64,000 nucleotides of DNA. Origin: an uncultured Odoribacter sp. (lineage in GTDB: Bacteria; Bacteroidota; Bacteroidia; Bacteroidales; Marinifilaceae). Below are positions 9,393 to 21,000 of this stretch, one piece after another. The stretch spans positions 1 through 64,000 of the forward strand of contig UQJP01000018.1 of assembly GCA_900541415.1 (NCBI GenBank). The letters run 5' to 3'. The position numbers were made by a program, and so were the translations under genes. The notes under the pieces were generated by a model. The model saw only the letters and a program-made list of their open reading frames with translations, was not told the origin of the DNA and searched no databases. Within the stretch, counting starts at the first letter, position 1. Every line of letters starts with the position of its first letter.

Positions 9393-10562
9393 TCATTTCC
9401 CCGGAGAGTTTTCCGTCGGTGTTTCCGTTAAGGCAGAATCGAGCAGCTTTTGAACCTGCCGTAAAGGGAGGTTGCCTTTGTCAATGATCCGGTTGTCTTC
9501 CGTGAGGATGATTTTATACGGGAGGGTGTAGATGCCATATAATTGCTTTACATCGGTATCGGTGGTTTTATATTTCCCTGCCTGAATCCAGGTGAGCTGG
9601 TATTTTTGTTTTAATTTCCGGGCAGTTTCCTGATCGTTGTCAAGTGAAATCGCTATGATTTCAAGTCCCTGTGGTTTATATTTTTCATAAAGTTTAAGTA
9701 GTTTCGGGATTTCCTGCAAACAGGGGGAACAGCTTTTCGACCAGAATTCGAGGATTTTGACTTTGCCTTTAACACCGTCGGGCGAAACCGCCGTTCCTTC
9801 GGGAGTGGAGAGTGAAAAAGGCGGGAGAATATCATTCTTTTTAGTGATTTGTCCCTGAATGCCAGATTGCCGGGCGTATGCCGACAGGCTGGCTTCTTCA
9901 CCCAGCAGGGCATAGATCTTTTTTAATTTTTCCGGCTGGTCTTCACAAAGGTCGCTGATGTATTCCTGAATCATATAGGCAGAAACATAGCTGTTGTTAT
10001 GCTGTGCTATCAGGGCTTTGGCCGTTTCCAGCGTCTTTTGCTGCAAAGTTTCCGCTTTGCTTTCCAGTTCGTTCAATACCTGGTCGTTTCCCAGATGTTC
10101 TGCTTCCGTATATTGTTTCCTCATTTTTTCGTATTCCCCGGAAGCGTCGGCGAGCATTTCCCAAAAAGCATTTGCGGTTTTCTGGTCTTTCCCGCCTGTT
10201 ATGATGGAGTGGAGTTCGTTTTCCAATTCATTGACTTCCATGAAATTTCCGGAATTATCCGGAGTATAGGCGGATACTACTTTTAACCGGGCTGAATAAG
10301 ACGTGTTTTCCAGAAACAGGACGGGACCGTTAACAACTCCCCTGATCCGCAGGAAGGCCGCCTGCCTTGCGCTTGTGCCTTTCAGGCAAAACTTACCCTT
10401 CAGGATAGGGGCGGAAGCTAACGTATCCCTGTGGTTTAAATCGCTCAATAAATATATTTCGCCTGTGGTAAGCCCTTCGATCGTTCCCCGGATTGTAAAT
10501 CCGTTCCGGGCAAATCCTGCAACGGTTTGAAGGCATAGAATGAAAAGCAATATCTTTTTCAT
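9393..10562 (-). CDS. TlpA-like thiol-disulfide oxidoreductase with DUF4369 domain
   Basis: Exported thioredoxin-fold protein of 389 residues. Signal peptide at residues 1-18, then a DUF4369 beta-sandwich (about 20-115) and a helical linker rich in Glu, Lys and Gln (about 120-220). The C-terminal AhpC/TSA-thioredoxin domain has active site CSPC (about 276-279, in FWSKSCSPCLQEIP) and the cis-Pro region GIYTLPYKIIL. This architecture is common in Bacteroidota, where such proteins act in the periplasm on disulfides or c-type cytochrome maturation. The target here is unknown. It is transcribed away from the second TlpA-like gene at 10779. Confidence 0.88.
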   Translation of the reverse strand: MKKILLFILCLQTVAGFARNGFTIRGTIEGLTTGEIYLLSDLNHRDTLASAPILKGKFCLKGTSARQAAFLRIRGVVNGPVLFLENTSYSARLKVVSAYTPDNSGNFMEVNELENELHSIITGGKDQKTANAFWEMLADASGEYEKMRKQYTEAEHLGNDQVLNELESKAETLQQKTLETAKALIAQHNNSYVSAYMIQEYISDLCEDQPEKLKKIYALLGEEASLSAYARQSGIQGQITKKNDILPPFSLSTPEGTAVSPDGVKGKVKILEFWSKSCSPCLQEIPKLLKLYEKYKPQGLEIIAISLDNDQETARKLKQKYQLTWIQAGKYKTTDTDVKQLYGIYTLPYKIILTEDNRIIDKGNLPLRQVQKLLDSALTETPTENSPGK

Positions 10563-10722
10563 GATCGGGTCTGTTGTATGAAGATGGTGAATTCGAATCT
10601 ATGTGATAAAAATAGATAAAATACCGGAAAGACTGCTGCTTCATCGGTAGAAAGATGAAAAAAACGTATTGCTGGAAAAGGGAATATAAAGATTCATAGG
10701 GTTGCAAAAGGCTAAAAAATAT

Positions 10723-10753
10723 TTTGATATGTGAAATAATATCAATAGGTTTG
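10723..10753 (+). promoter_or_regulatory. Bacteroidota-type promoter for the 10779 gene
   Basis: TTTG at 10723-10726, exactly 19 bases, then TAGGTTTG at 10746-10753. This matches the Bacteroides -33 TTTG / -7 TAnnTTTG consensus, and lies 25 bases upstream of the ATG. Confidence 0.75.
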
Positions 10754-10778
10754 TTTAAATAATTCAAATTCATGTCTT

Positions 10779-12767
10779 ATGAAGAAATATATTGGAACGC
10801 TCTTGTTTTGTTGGTGTATGGCGATTGCTCCCCTTTGGGCCGGGGAAGTGAAACCTTTGCAATTGAAGGAAGGGGAAAAATACCAACTCAGGCTGTTGTC
10901 GATTGAAACGAGGCGGGGGATAAAAAGTGCTTACCCGATGGAACTGAAAACGGTGGTACGGAGAAATTATGAATTTTCCGTGACGCAGGCACACCGGAAA
11001 AAAGGGTATGTGATCGATCTGGAAAGAAAGAGCAACAATGTTTTTATATTGAAAAGGTCGCCGGGAGATCCGCGGTGGCAGGAAGTGGCTGTTCTGAATA
11101 GCGATGTGGTGTCACCCCGTTGGCCCACTTCCATGCAGGAAAATGCTCCGGCTGCGAATTCCCGGATAGAACTTTCACCGGATTGGCAGGTGCTTTCTTT
11201 GAAAAATTCAGAGCTGGAGGACGAGGAAGATATTGCAAATGCCATGACGGAGATACAATCGCTGTTTGGGGTTGGGAAACATACTGTTTATCAGTTGTCC
11301 GACACCACTTCCCGGGAACAATATCCTGAAGGCCGCTTTTTTATAGGTTTTTGGGACAATAAGGTCTATGAAACGGAAAAACGGGTACAAAGTGAAATCC
11401 GGTTTTGCCGGATAGATACCCGTCCTTTTTCTGTGTTGTGTGAGGGGGAGAAAGAACAAACGGTGACCTTCCAGGAAACGAATGCCACGATCCGGGGGGA
11501 AATCGAAAATGTAAAAAAAGATACGTTTATCCAGGTGACATATGCCCATAATTTTCCTGTATATTCCAAACAGGTTTTCCGTGTTCCGGTGATTAAGGGA
11601 AAATTCGAATTTCGAATATTCGTGAACGACCTTCAGGATTATTATATTAAAATTGATGAAGACCACTCCGTGTACCTCGAACCCGGAAATGAACTCACGA
11701 TGAAGCTGGATGCTTTGGGGGGTAAAAAAGTGGAGTTCGGGGGATTGGGAGCCGGAAATAACCGTTATTATCAGGAGGAAGGTGCCAATTGGGGATATTC
11801 GTTATACCGTATCGACCGGAATAAATTGTCTTCAAAGGATTATTATAGAGAGCTGGATGAGAAAGCCGATTACTACCGGAAGAGGATGGAAGCGCGAAAG
11901 GATGAATTTACGCTTGATTTTTACCAATATATGCTGAATTATTTCAAATATCGGCCTGTTTACCAGAAATTAATAGCCGACCGGGATTCTACGGTCGGAG
12001 AATTCGACTGTATCAGGGATATTGAAATCTGTAATCCGTTGGCCGTGGGGCAGGATGAGTATATGTCGGTTCTCCGCCATACCATGCTGATGGTGATGCC
12101 GAAAAAGCTGTCCGCCCTGACGGGACAGGAGCCTAAATTCGGGCTTACCTACGATATGGCCGGCCTGCTTCTCGACGGAAAAGTGCTGAATGCTTTTTTG
12201 GTACAATATGTTATAGAGCAATTGTTACGGGGTGATCCTGAAAAGGGAAAAGATTTATATCGGCGTTATCAGGAAGATTTTACGCTTAGTCCTTATTCCA
12301 AAATGCTGGACGAGCAGTATCTGAGGTCACAATTGACAGCTCCGGGGAGTGTGGCACCGGATTTTACTTTGCAGGATATGGCGGGTAAGGAATTCACTTT
12401 GTCGAGTTGCCGGGGGAAGGTGGTTTATGTGGATTTTTGGAGTATGGGATGTGGGCCCTGCATGTATGAGTTTAAAAATCATGCGCCTCAACTGAAGGAA
12501 CATTACAAGGATAAAGATGTGGTATTTCTAAATGTGATGGCTTTTACGAAAAATAAGGACTATTGGAAAAAAATGATCGGGGAGTACAAGATCGGCGGGG
12601 TGAACGTTATGGATACCCGGGGAGAAGAGGTCTGTAAGGCTTATCATGTATCATCGTTCCCTACCTATATCCTGATTGGCAAAGACGGGAAGATCATTCA
12701 ATATAACACTCATCGTCCCAGCGAGGGGGAACAATTGAGAAAACTGATAGATGCGGCTTTGAAATAA
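10779..12767 (+). CDS. Large TlpA-like thioredoxin-domain protein
   Basis: Secreted protein of 662 residues. A signal peptide (1-21) is followed by a long N-terminal region without a clear family (about 22-520), including a beta-rich segment and a helical region. A C-terminal thioredoxin domain has active site CGPC in FWSMGCGPCMYEF (about residue 557) and the cis-Pro loop SSFPTYILIGKDG. It heads a unit with the S41 lipoprotein 59 bases downstream. The oppositely oriented DUF4369 thioredoxin upstream is a functional relative, though only the C-terminal domains are clearly alike. Role inferred: periplasmic thiol chemistry; substrate unknown. Confidence 0.85.
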   Translation: MKKYIGTLLFCWCMAIAPLWAGEVKPLQLKEGEKYQLRLLSIETRRGIKSAYPMELKTVVRRNYEFSVTQAHRKKGYVIDLERKSNNVFILKRSPGDPRWQEVAVLNSDVVSPRWPTSMQENAPAANSRIELSPDWQVLSLKNSELEDEEDIANAMTEIQSLFGVGKHTVYQLSDTTSREQYPEGRFFIGFWDNKVYETEKRVQSEIRFCRIDTRPFSVLCEGEKEQTVTFQETNATIRGEIENVKKDTFIQVTYAHNFPVYSKQVFRVPVIKGKFEFRIFVNDLQDYYIKIDEDHSVYLEPGNELTMKLDALGGKKVEFGGLGAGNNRYYQEEGANWGYSLYRIDRNKLSSKDYYRELDEKADYYRKRMEARKDEFTLDFYQYMLNYFKYRPVYQKLIADRDSTVGEFDCIRDIEICNPLAVGQDEYMSVLRHTMLMVMPKKLSALTGQEPKFGLTYDMAGLLLDGKVLNAFLVQYVIEQLLRGDPEKGKDLYRRYQEDFTLSPYSKMLDEQYLRSQLTAPGSVAPDFTLQDMAGKEFTLSSCRGKVVYVDFWSMGCGPCMYEFKNHAPQLKEHYKDKDVVFLNVMAFTKNKDYWKKMIGEYKIGGVNVMDTRGEEVCKAYHVSSFPTYILIGKDGKIIQYNTHRPSEGEQLRKLIDAALK

Positions 12768-12826
12768 TTTGAAATAGAAAAATGTGGCCGGATTTTTTCA
12801 GTTCCTGTTTTTTTAATAAAAATACG

Positions 12827-14542
12827 ATGAAACAGATGATACCCCTATTGTGTTGTGTCTTTTTATTCGCGGGAATTTCGTGCGGTTCCCATCGTAAATC
12901 GAATGAAGCAGGCAGTAATAATTGGAATGAAAAAGGATTGGTGGCTTTAGGACAACTTTGGGGTTTCCTGAAATATCACCATCCCGCAGTAGCCGCGGGA
13001 AAATATGACTGGGATGTGGAATTAATGGAAAGGATTCCTGGCGTTCTGGAAGCAAAAAGCGAAAAAGAATGGAAAAGGTTGTTAGAGAGATGGATGGATG
13101 GTTTACCTCCTATTCCTGAGAATCCGGATAAAAAGGTGCCGGATCGTGAAGCCAAATCGCGACCCGACTACGGGGAACTGTTCAATCCGGATTATTTTAC
13201 CCCGAAGACTATCGATAAGATAAAATATATTCTGGAAAATGCCGTCATTTCATCCAATTACTATATTCGTGTGGAAAACGGAATTATAAATTTCGATCAT
13301 GAAAAGGCATACGAAGATGTGTCGTATCCCGACCTGTCCTATCGGTTGCTGGCCTTGTTCAGGCACTGGAATATCATTAATTATTTTTTCCCCTATCGGG
13401 ATTTGTGCGATCAAAAATGGTCGGAAGTCCTGGTTCAGATGCTGCCGGAATTTATAAAGGCTAAAAATGAGGAAGAATATATCTTAACCTGTCTGAAACT
13501 GGAAAGCAAAATAGACGATTCACATGGTTTCTTTGTGACCGATAATCCCGTTTTTCGCCAAAAACAAGGTTTATTGCATCCCGCTTTCAACGTGAGATTC
13601 ATAGAAAACAAGTTAATCGTCAGAAATTTTATCGGGGAAGGCACATATCCTAAAGAAAATATCGAGATCGGGGATATTATTACGGACATTAACGGAGAGG
13701 CGGTCGATAGCCTTGTGAAAAAGATGCTTCCTTACACGCCTGCTTCTAATTATGCTGTAAAGTTAAGAGATATAGAGCCTTGTATATTGAGAGGCAATGC
13801 CAGTGTGATGGAGGTAACGATACTCCGGGACAATAAGCCTCTCGATTTGAAAATTTTGTGCTACGATCTGGGGCAGTTGGATTCGATTTATAAAAAAGCA
13901 GTTCCTAAAAAAGAAGCTTATCAGATTATAAACGACAATATCGGTTATGTTTTATCGTCAGAGTGCAGTGCAAGTAACCGGGATCGGGGAATAAGCAAGG
14001 TGTTGAGCGGAACGAGGGGATTAATCATCGACATTCGTTGTTATCCGGGAGATTACATTTCATTTCCGTTTTTAAAGCATCTGAATCAAAGGTCTTTTCC
14101 CTTTTCTTTGGTTACGATTGCAGATGTGTCGTATCCCGGTTATTTTTTTATTGTGAACGAGGATAAGGATGTGCCTAAAAGGGTACAGAAAAAGCAAAAT
14201 GCTTATGAAAAGAAAATCGTGGTGCTTGTAAACGAGCAAACACAAAGTATGGCGGAGGATGTCACTTTAGGGCTTCAACTTGCGACAAATGTTACGGTGA
14301 TCGGTAGTACGACTGCCGGAGCGGACGGAGCTGTTGCAAAATTCAGTTTACCCGGAGGGATCGTTACCTATATGTCCGGTCGCGGCGTGTATTATCCCGA
14401 TCGGTCAGACCTTCAGCGAAAAGGGGTAAAAATCGATGAATACATCGAACCCACGATTGCCGGAATAAAGGCCGGACGGGATGAAGTGCTGGAAAGAGCT
14501 ATCGAAATCATTGAAGAGAGTGATAAACCGGGTAATAAATGA
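12827..14542 (+). CDS. S41-family peptidase lipoprotein
   Basis: Predicted C-terminal-processing-type serine protease on the cell surface or in the periplasm, 571 residues. The ATG at 12827 gives a lipoprotein signal with lipobox GISC (Cys19). The start at 12782 would add 15 residues that spoil it. The N-terminal helical part (GQLWGFLKYHHPAV) is typical of a Bacteroidota S41 group. A PDZ-like segment lies around residues 260-340 (IEIGDIITDINGEAVDSLV). The catalytic Ser is probably in NEQTQSMAED, followed by GSTTAGADG. The basic residue partner is not certain from sequence. It is downstream of, and probably co-transcribed with, the thioredoxin protein. Confidence 0.85.
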   Translation: MKQMIPLLCCVFLFAGISCGSHRKSNEAGSNNWNEKGLVALGQLWGFLKYHHPAVAAGKYDWDVELMERIPGVLEAKSEKEWKRLLERWMDGLPPIPENPDKKVPDREAKSRPDYGELFNPDYFTPKTIDKIKYILENAVISSNYYIRVENGIINFDHEKAYEDVSYPDLSYRLLALFRHWNIINYFFPYRDLCDQKWSEVLVQMLPEFIKAKNEEEYILTCLKLESKIDDSHGFFVTDNPVFRQKQGLLHPAFNVRFIENKLIVRNFIGEGTYPKENIEIGDIITDINGEAVDSLVKKMLPYTPASNYAVKLRDIEPCILRGNASVMEVTILRDNKPLDLKILCYDLGQLDSIYKKAVPKKEAYQIINDNIGYVLSSECSASNRDRGISKVLSGTRGLIIDIRCYPGDYISFPFLKHLNQRSFPFSLVTIADVSYPGYFFIVNEDKDVPKRVQKKQNAYEKKIVVLVNEQTQSMAEDVTLGLQLATNVTVIGSTTAGADGAVAKFSLPGGIVTYMSGRGVYYPDRSDLQRKGVKIDEYIEPTIAGIKAGRDEVLERAIEIIEESDKPGNK

Positions 14543-14625
14543 AGTGAATCATTTGTATTCGTCCCCATTCAAGAAGCGATATTAATATTCAATTTGATTT
14601 CCTGGGAAAAAGAGCGGCTGGAAAA

Positions 14626-14652
14626 TGAAAAAGCCACCAGAAATGGTGGCTT
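14626..14652 (-). terminator. Intrinsic terminator of the tRNA-Asn unit
   Basis: Perfect 9-bp stem AAGCCACCA / TGGTGGCTT with a 4-base loop. On the minus strand it is followed by a T-rich tract. It sits 12 bases past the second tRNA and also separates it from the convergent S41 gene. Confidence 0.85.
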
Positions 14653-14663
14653 GTCTTGTTTGG

Positions 14664-14737
14664 CTCCTCAGGTAGGACTTGAACCTACGACCTACGGATT
14701 AACAGTCCGCCGCTCTAACCAACTGAGCTACTAAGGA
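14664..14737 (-). tRNA. tRNA-Asn (anticodon GTT), copy 2
   Basis: 74-base cloverleaf on the minus strand. The acceptor stem is TCCTTAG / CTGAGGA with discriminator G, the T-loop is TTCAAGT, and the anticodon loop CTGTTAA gives anticodon GTT (complement at 14701-14703). CCA is not encoded. It is identical to the copy at 14765-14838, separated by 27 bases. Confidence 0.97.
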
Positions 14738-14764
14738 ATTTACTTTTGAATTTTCAGAACTCAG

Positions 14765-14838
14765 CTCCTCAGGTAGGACTTGAACCTACGACCTACGGAT
14801 TAACAGTCCGCCGCTCTAACCAACTGAGCTACTAAGGA
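14765..14838 (-). tRNA. tRNA-Asn (anticodon GTT), copy 1
   Basis: Same 74-base tRNA as the copy downstream, base for base. It is the promoter-proximal copy: its 5' end is about 20 bases from a consensus minus-strand -7 box. No CCA is encoded. Confidence 0.97.
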
Positions 14839-14856
14839 ATTTTCTCAAAAGCGTTG

Positions 14857-14887
14857 CAAAGATAGGCGTTTTTTTGAAACACACAAA
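14857..14887 (-). promoter_or_regulatory. Promoter of the tandem tRNA-Asn unit
   Basis: Read on the minus strand: TTTG (14884-14887), exactly 19 bases, then TATCTTTG (14857-14864). This is a full match to the Bacteroidota consensus, directly upstream of tRNA copy 1. Confidence 0.8.
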
Positions 14888-14963
14888 ATTTGATAATAAA
14901 AATTACTTCTTTTTCGGGAGATTTTTTTGAACAAAAGATTACCTGATTTCTTTTACAATTAAG

Positions 14964-14994
14964 TTTGAATAGATTACAAAAAATGTTAAGTTTG
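14964..14994 (+). promoter_or_regulatory. Promoter of the T9SS cargo operon
   Basis: TTTG (14964-14967), exactly 19 bases, then TAAGTTTG (14987-14994), 28 bases before the ATG of the first giant PKD gene. A second TAAGTTTG lies at 14960-14967, so its last four bases serve as the -33 element. It is back-to-back with the tRNA promoter. Confidence 0.75.
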
Positions 14995-15022
14995 CCGGAT
15001 ACATATTTAATATCTAAATAGC

Positions 15023-18000
15023 ATGAACAAGGTATTTAGGTTGGCTTTGTTCCTCGTGTGTTTATTGGTATTCCCGGTTTTAGAAAGTGTGTGTCAGCAG
15101 TTAGAATTGGAGAGTCCGGAGGGGTTTAGGCAATGTGTCGGAGAGAGCCGTTTCACCCTGACTATTATAAATAAATCAGATCAAACGGCCATCGAGCCAG
15201 GAAGTTACCGGATTGATTGGGGCGATGGGAGTATCGATGAAAATGTGGAGTTTGCGGGTCAGCTTTTCCATACATATGAAAATTTGGGTGTTTTTACTTT
15301 AACTTTTTCGGCTAAGGCCAAAGGTTCGTCTTCCTATCTTCCGGCTATTACTAAAAAAGTGGTCAATGAAATTGCCCAGCCCGCTATCGGTATTAAAATT
15401 GCTGCCGGAGGGATTCAGTGTGTGGGGAGTTCCGTTGAATTCGACGTGCTGAACTGGGAAGAAAATACAACGAATACTTCTTATGTAATTGATTTTGCCG
15501 ACAAAGTGCAGCAATCTTATACAGGAGAGGAATTGGAGAAAACGGGTGGGAAAATCTCTCATTTGTATAAACAATCCCATTGCGAATTAGGGTATCCGGA
15601 TGGCATCACGATCAAGATCACGGCAGATAACGGGTGTGCCAGCCGTTCTGCCAATATCGAAAACATTTATATCGTTATCCCGCCTAAGCTCGGTTTCGAC
15701 CTGCCTTCGGAAGAGTGTACCGAAAATCAGATCACTCCTCAAAATACAACATCTGCCGACGGGGATGCCGCTTGCAAGAAACCTTCATTTTCCTGGTTGG
15801 TGGATGGAAAACCCGTTGCCTTTCCTTTGGTTTTTCATGAAACCGGAACTTACGAGGTGACTTTGAATGCCACCAAGGGGTCGGAATGTAGCAAGGCCAC
15901 TTTAACGAAAAATATCACTATAATCCGTCGGGTAGAAGCTATTGCAGAGCCATTGCAGGCTGCCATTTGCGAGGGTGAAACCGTGGCGTTGAAAGGTTCG
16001 GGGTCGACAGGCGATAAGAAAAAATATAGCTGGCGTGTTGTTTCCGGGGGAAGTGGGAATGTGAGTTTCAGCCCGAATGCCTCGGTTGCCGATCCGGCAG
16101 TTACGTTCACCAGGCACGGCACATACCGATTGAGGCTGACGGTGGATAACGGTTGTTCGTCGGACGATGCCGATGTGGAAGTGGTGGTAAAGAAAAATCC
16201 TGAAATTGTGGAATTTAAGCCGTTGCCCTCCCTTTGTCCCGGAGATCGGTTGCGGCTGGATAGTTATATCACTTATAACTGGACCTGGAGCGGGAATCCC
16301 CGGACTCCCACCTGGGAGCTGGAAGGGCCGAAGGTTGGGGATGAATTTCTGCTGAACAGCGAGCAGGCTGAATTTCCCAGTTTAAGGTTTACTAATCCGG
16401 GGAAATATACATTGCGGGTGAAGTTGAACAGTGCCGGATGTCCGGATGGGGCAAAGCTGGAAGCAGAACAGGAGATTATTGTGCGCGATTCCGCGATTCG
16501 GGGAGAGATTACCACTTCCGGATTGGATGTCTGTGAAAATGCCGAAATCGTATTTACCGATAATTTATCCGGGGTGGATTTAAAAACGGAGTGGAGTGCG
16601 GTCAATGCCGACGGAACTCCGGCGAATTGCACGAAAATTCCGGGGAATAACGGGAAAACAATGACTTTTTCATTCGATCGTTACGGTGATTATAAAATTG
16701 TGGCGGAGGTAACGGCTGCGTGTAAAAGTGAACGCCGGGAATTTAACGTAAAAGTTCGCAGGGCGCCGGAAGTTTATTTCACTGCATTTCCGGCGGTGGT
16801 CTGTCCGGAAACTCCTTTTTCTCCGGCGGATTATATCGATTACCGCCCGAATGGGAACGACGACCGGGTGACTTTTACCTGGGAAGTGACCGGAGGGGAA
16901 GAAGCCGCCTTGCTGGAGGGAGAAAATAGCCGGCAGCCTAAAGTTACTTTTCCGAAATACGGGGATTATGTGATTCACCTGAAGATCAGCAATCCCACCT
17001 CCTGTGTTTCGCCTTCGTTGGATATTCGGCAAAATCTGAAGGTAAGTAATCCGAAAATGGATTTGGATATTAAGCCTGATAAAAGCACGATTTGCCTGGG
17101 AGAACGGGTGACGTTTCAAAATAATTCTTCGGTGGCGGTGGAGCCGGAATATTATTGGGGCGTGTCGCCGGACAGTTACCAGTTTGTGCTTGCCGGGGGC
17201 GAAACTTCGAAAGCTCCGGTGATTGAATTTACAAAATCGGGAATCTATAACGTAACGGGCGTTGTGAATGGGGTTTGCCGTCCGGAAACCTTGCCTTTTA
17301 CCATTGTGGTGAGGCAAGACCCGGAAGTGACGCTGGCTGCTATTCCTGCCATGTGCCCGGGAAAATTGGAATTGACCGACCAGTTGGTGCATTATACCTG
17401 GAATGACGGCTGGAAGAGCGGAGCCGAAAGTACGCGCCGGGTGGTTTGGAAATTGGTGTCCAAACCGGACGGGGCCGATTGTACGCCGCCCGAATCGCTG
17501 GAATGGAATGCGTTTTTACCCCAACTGGATCTGAATACGCCCGGCGATTATGTTTTGCAGGTGGAGGTGAAGTCGGATGCGGGATGCAGTGCCCAAAATC
17601 CAATGGTTTCACAGAAGGTGACCGTGTATGATCCTGCCCTGTATATCGATATAAAACCGGAATTGAATGCCGATGTCGTGCAATTGCCGGGGACGAACGA
17701 GTATCAGGTGGTGGAAGGGAAGCCTTTGACTTTTATCAATAAAAGCCGGGGGGTGGGACTGACTTATAAATGGTCCGTCGAGCCGGGGGGACAAGTCTTG
17801 ATTTCGGACGCGGCTGCCGCCGCACCTTCGGTGACTTTTGGTAAATACGGAGTTTATAAGGTGAGGGTGGATATTGAAGGAACTTGCAATTCCGATTTCC
17901 GGGAGTTTACGGTGGTGGTGAAAGGGATTCCGAAGTTTGATTTTAAACCGATAGCCAATCGTTGTGATAACTGGGAGGAGATAGACCTGAGGGATTATTT

Positions 18001-21000
18001 GACATGCGATTCATCGGGAAGCACGGAGATTGTCTGTAACTGGACCATTTCTTTGGTGACAGGAGATCCGGCAACGGGGTATGTGATTACGGAGGGAACG
18101 ACTTCGGATTTGTTTTATAAGATCAGGTTCGAGAAGAACGGACGTTATGTTTTAACCCTGAAAGCCCAGGCTGAATACGGAGGAGTGCAAACCGTTACCG
18201 GGGAGGTGAATGTGTTGCGGTCGTCTGTTGTGACAAAGGCAGAATTGTTAGAAACCGAAGGCTGTACGACCGACGGGCTGGAAGTGGTGGCTTTGAATAA
18301 ATCGCAGGGGGATTCTGTGACTTACACGTGGAGTGTCACTCCTGTGGCGGGGAGGGATCTATTATCGGCGGCAGATAATAGATTAATTGCCGAAATAAAA
18401 GAGGCCGGGGATTACCGGGTGGTTTTGAAGGCTGCTAATATTTGTATGGAGGATTCTGCGGTTTATCAGGTGCATGCTTATTCGAAGCCGGAGGTTGCCG
18501 TTATCGGCGGTACGGATTTGGGTACGGTTTGCGAGAACGGTTACGTTTTTCTGGGGCAGGAACATGTGGGAGAGATTCAGGTGAATAACGATCCGTTGAA
18601 TTTTGTCCGTTGGGAAATTTCACCGGAGGGAGCGGCTTTAGCCAATGGGAAAGATTGGGAGGACGAACGTCCCGATTTTAAGTTTGCCGGGGGAAAGAAC
18701 TATGTGATTACCGGACAATTTAAGAATCGTTGTAAAGATACGGTGAGTGTGCATTATACGGTTGCTGTCGACCGTTTTGTTCCGGTGCAGCTAATGCCCG
18801 ACACGGTGGTTTGCGCCCATACGGAGGCTTTTTTGTTGAGGGCGGAGCCTCACGGGGGGGAGTGGAGCTGTTCGGATGCGAATGCTGTGGCGGAAAAGAC
18901 CGGAAAAGATTATTATTTCAATCCCTATCGGGATGAATACGGAGAATATGAGTTGACGTATGTCCGGGGGAATGGCAGTTGCCTGGCTTCTGCCAATATG
19001 AAAGTTACAGTCAATAAATTGCCGGTGGTCGAGGCCGGGATTGACCGTTCTGCCTGTTTGAACGACTCTCCTCTCGACCTGGAGGGTGTTCTTCCTTTGG
19101 ACGGGGAATGGAAAGGAACGGGAGTGAGGGATAATCGGTTTTTCCCCGAAGAGAACGGGGACGGTGTTTTCAGGCTGGAATATTGGTATACGGATGCTTC
19201 GACCGGATGCCCGAATCTGGATACGATCCGGATGACGGTGTTTCCTTTGCCCGATCCCGCTTTTAAGGCTTCTTACCAGCAGTGCAGTGTTACCGATTCT
19301 TTGTATGTGCCGTTGGAGTTGGGAAAAGGAAATCATTTTAAATGGGATTTCGGAAATGGAGATGTCTTTGAAACGGAAGATGCTCCTGCCGTTTATCAAT
19401 ATGCCGATGTGGGAGAATATGAGGTGGTATTGACCGTTACGTCGAAGGAGGGGTGTACGGTTACCGGAGCGCCTTACCCTGTGAAGGTTTTGGGAGTTCC
19501 TCCCCCGGCTTTGTTCACCCTGACCGACACAGCCGGATGCGGCCCGTTTACGACGCAGCCCCAGGTGGACCTTTCGCATTTTGCGGGAGAATATTATAAC
19601 CTTCAATATGCCTGGGATTTTGGAAACGGGGAAAAAAGCACCCGGCCTCAGCCTGAGTCCCAGACGTATCAGGCGAGGCTGTTCGATACGGTTTATCGGA
19701 TTACGTTCCGTGTGTATAATGTATGCGGGGCGGAGGAAGCAACTGCCGACGTAGGAGTTTGGTCGGGAGCTGTGGCCCGTTTTGCGATGAATCCGGAGGA
19801 GGAAGGATGTACTCCGGCAGAAGTGCTGTTTATGAATAAAAGTACGGGATCGCACAATCAATATACGTGGGAGTTCGGCGACGGGCAATCTTCGGAGGAA
19901 ATCGACCCGGTGCATGTGTTTACCACGACGACGAGTTTGTCGGTTTTTACGATTAAACTGACGGCGAAAAACCGTTGTACGTCCGGCGGGACATCGTTCG
20001 AGCGTCAATTGAAGGTGAAGCCGAACACCTTGCTGGCAGGGTTTACGAAAAGCAAGAGATATGTTTGTGCGGGGGATTCCGTGTGTTTTGAAAATAATTC
20101 CGCCGACCGCGATCCGAACGGCACATTGAACTATTCCTGGGATTTCGGCGACGGGCAGCTGGCGACGGTATGGGACACCTGCCATGTGTATGCGGAGCCC
20201 GGAGCATACCGGGTGACGCTGAAAGTGGATAACGGCTGTTCACGCCGGGAATTTAGCGATTCGGTATTCGTGGATGTGGTTCCTGTGTTGCAACTGGAAT
20301 CGGATGCGGCTTTGTGTGAAGATGTGGAATTAACCTTAAAGGTGTCTTCCGACCAGCCCCTGAAAAATGTGGTTTGGAATTTCGGGGACGGAACGAAACC
20401 GGAGCAGGGAGCTTTGCAAATGAAGCACGCTTTTGAGGAGCCGGGCCTATACACCCTTCGCGTAAGGGGAGAGGGGAACCAAATTCCGTCCTGTCCGGGC
20501 GAAGTGACGAAGACGATAGAAGTTTGGTCGAATCCGAGGGTGGAAATCGCTCCTTTGGACACGATGACCTGTCCGCCTTTCCTTTACAATCCCAGGGTAT
20601 CCGCCACTTCATACGATTATTTTAAGTGGGATTATGGCGACGGTACGCCTTTGACATCGGAGATGGAGCATCTGTATGAGAATGATACGAATTTTATCCG
20701 GACGTTCAACCTTACGGCTTATGTGGAAAACAACTACGGTTGCCGGGAAGAACATCACGGGCTGATCCGAATCTATAACGGCCCGAAAGCGGGGATAGGT
20801 AAAGATATAAAATACGGAAGGCCGGAAAAAGTGCGGTTTATCAATCTGTCGAAAGATTTTTCACAATGCACCTGGTATTTACCGGGAGGAAGCGTGGTGA
20901 ATTCTCCCGACGACCAGGAGGTGACTTTCGAGCGCGAAGATGTTTATCCGGTTTCACTGGTGGTGCTGAACGAATACAGTTGCCGGGATTCTCTGCATAT

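Noticed and set aside
14626..14887. tRNA-associated integration (att site) for a mobile element
   Set aside because: No integrase gene or partial tRNA copy was seen. The second copy is a complete tRNA with normal flanks.
18791..20185. 464-codon open frame on the minus strand
   Set aside because: It lies wholly inside the first giant PKD gene on the opposite strand. It is rich in Arg, Ile, His and Pro with no recognisable domain, as expected of an antisense shadow of a codon-biased gene.
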